The position numbers and the translations under genes were made by a program. A DNA stretch of 34,700 nt from Rhodoferax sp. Its GTDB lineage: Bacteria > Pseudomonadota > Gammaproteobacteria > Burkholderiales > Burkholderiaceae_C. Positions 34,573 to 34,700 of this stretch are shown here, piece by piece. Position 1 is the stretch's first letter. Every line of letters starts with the position of its first letter. The notes beneath the pieces are model-generated. The model was given only the letters and a program-made list of their open reading frames with translations, ran no database searches and was not told where the DNA came from. The stretch spans positions 1 to 34,700 of the forward strand of contig JAIPCE010000015.1 in NCBI GenBank assembly GCA_021738345.1, read 5' to 3'.

Positions 34573-34700
34573 TTGGCTGTTTCCGAATCGCTAAGCCGGA
34601 CAAGCCGGAATTACTGTGTTTTGCCTGGCTCCCTCCGTCTTTGGGGAGGGGTGCGGTTGGGGATGGCTTGTCCATGGCGGCGAATCAAAGGCAGGCCCCC
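34573..34700. repeat. Repeat sequence at window end, related to the 18.8-19.0 kb repeats
   Basis: The reverse complement of 34575-34595 is CTTAGCGATTCGGAAACAGCC, matching 19016-19036 at 20 of 21 bases. Further on, ctccctccgtctttggggaggggtgcggttgggga mirrors the GC-rich hairpin repeat at 18835-18875. No gene is seen. Confidence 0.6.

Overview
The window looks like a chromosomal segment of a betaproteobacterium of the order Burkholderiales, probably Comamonadaceae (Rhodoferax/Polaromonas-like). This rests on an Omp32-type porin, Coq7, the groS-groL operon under a CIRCE operator, the style of the type II secretion genes, and intergenic repeats of a kind I associate with that family. No rRNA, tRNA, CRISPR array, prophage or complete transposon was seen. 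All taxonomy and function calls come from reading motifs; no database search was run.

Layout. 293-2041: a secreted lipoprotein with two bacterial Ig-like domains and a seven-repeat RCC1 propeller. 2308-5162 (minus): a large coiled-coil protein ending in a NYN/PIN-like nuclease domain, and a cytosolic-type 5'-nucleotidase. 5325-15743 (minus): a compact type II secretion operon in the order gspG-H-I-J-K-L-M-N-D-E-F, with gspC divergent at 15963-16412. No gspO prepilin peptidase is present here. 16422-18512: biosynthetic threonine deaminase (ilvA) divergent from an OsmC-family protein. 18513-19603: a 1.1 kb gene-free stretch packed with small inverted-repeat elements. 19604-22831: coq7, a porin with a clear terminator, and an M20 amidohydrolase. 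22832-23188: more repeats.

23189-31214 (plus): a substrate-binding protein, an unusually long two-domain permease and an ATPase of the FbpABC/AfuABC type, followed in the same direction by transaldolase, glucose-6-phosphate isomerase and a HAD phosphatase resembling YihX. The transporter class would by default be called ferric iron. The sugar-phosphate enzymes behind it, the long permease and the lack of a tandem-Tyr iron motif suggest instead an AfuABC-like hexose/heptose-phosphate importer with its metabolic genes; this is the most interesting functional hypothesis in the window.

31336-33459 (minus): groS-groL, with an exact CIRCE operator, an overlapping promoter whose -35 fits both sigma-70 and sigma-32, and a 148 bp palindromic repeat filling the groS-groL gap. 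33695-34006 (minus): a short tail-less SSB-like OB-fold protein. 34273-34572 (plus): an orphan 99-residue protein resembling the two ends of a flagellar rod protein joined together. The window ends in a copy of a repeat also found in the 18.8-19.0 kb region.

At least four families of small palindromic elements are scattered between genes. One of them lies inside the gspG/gspH junction, where it appears to extend the GspH leader in frame.
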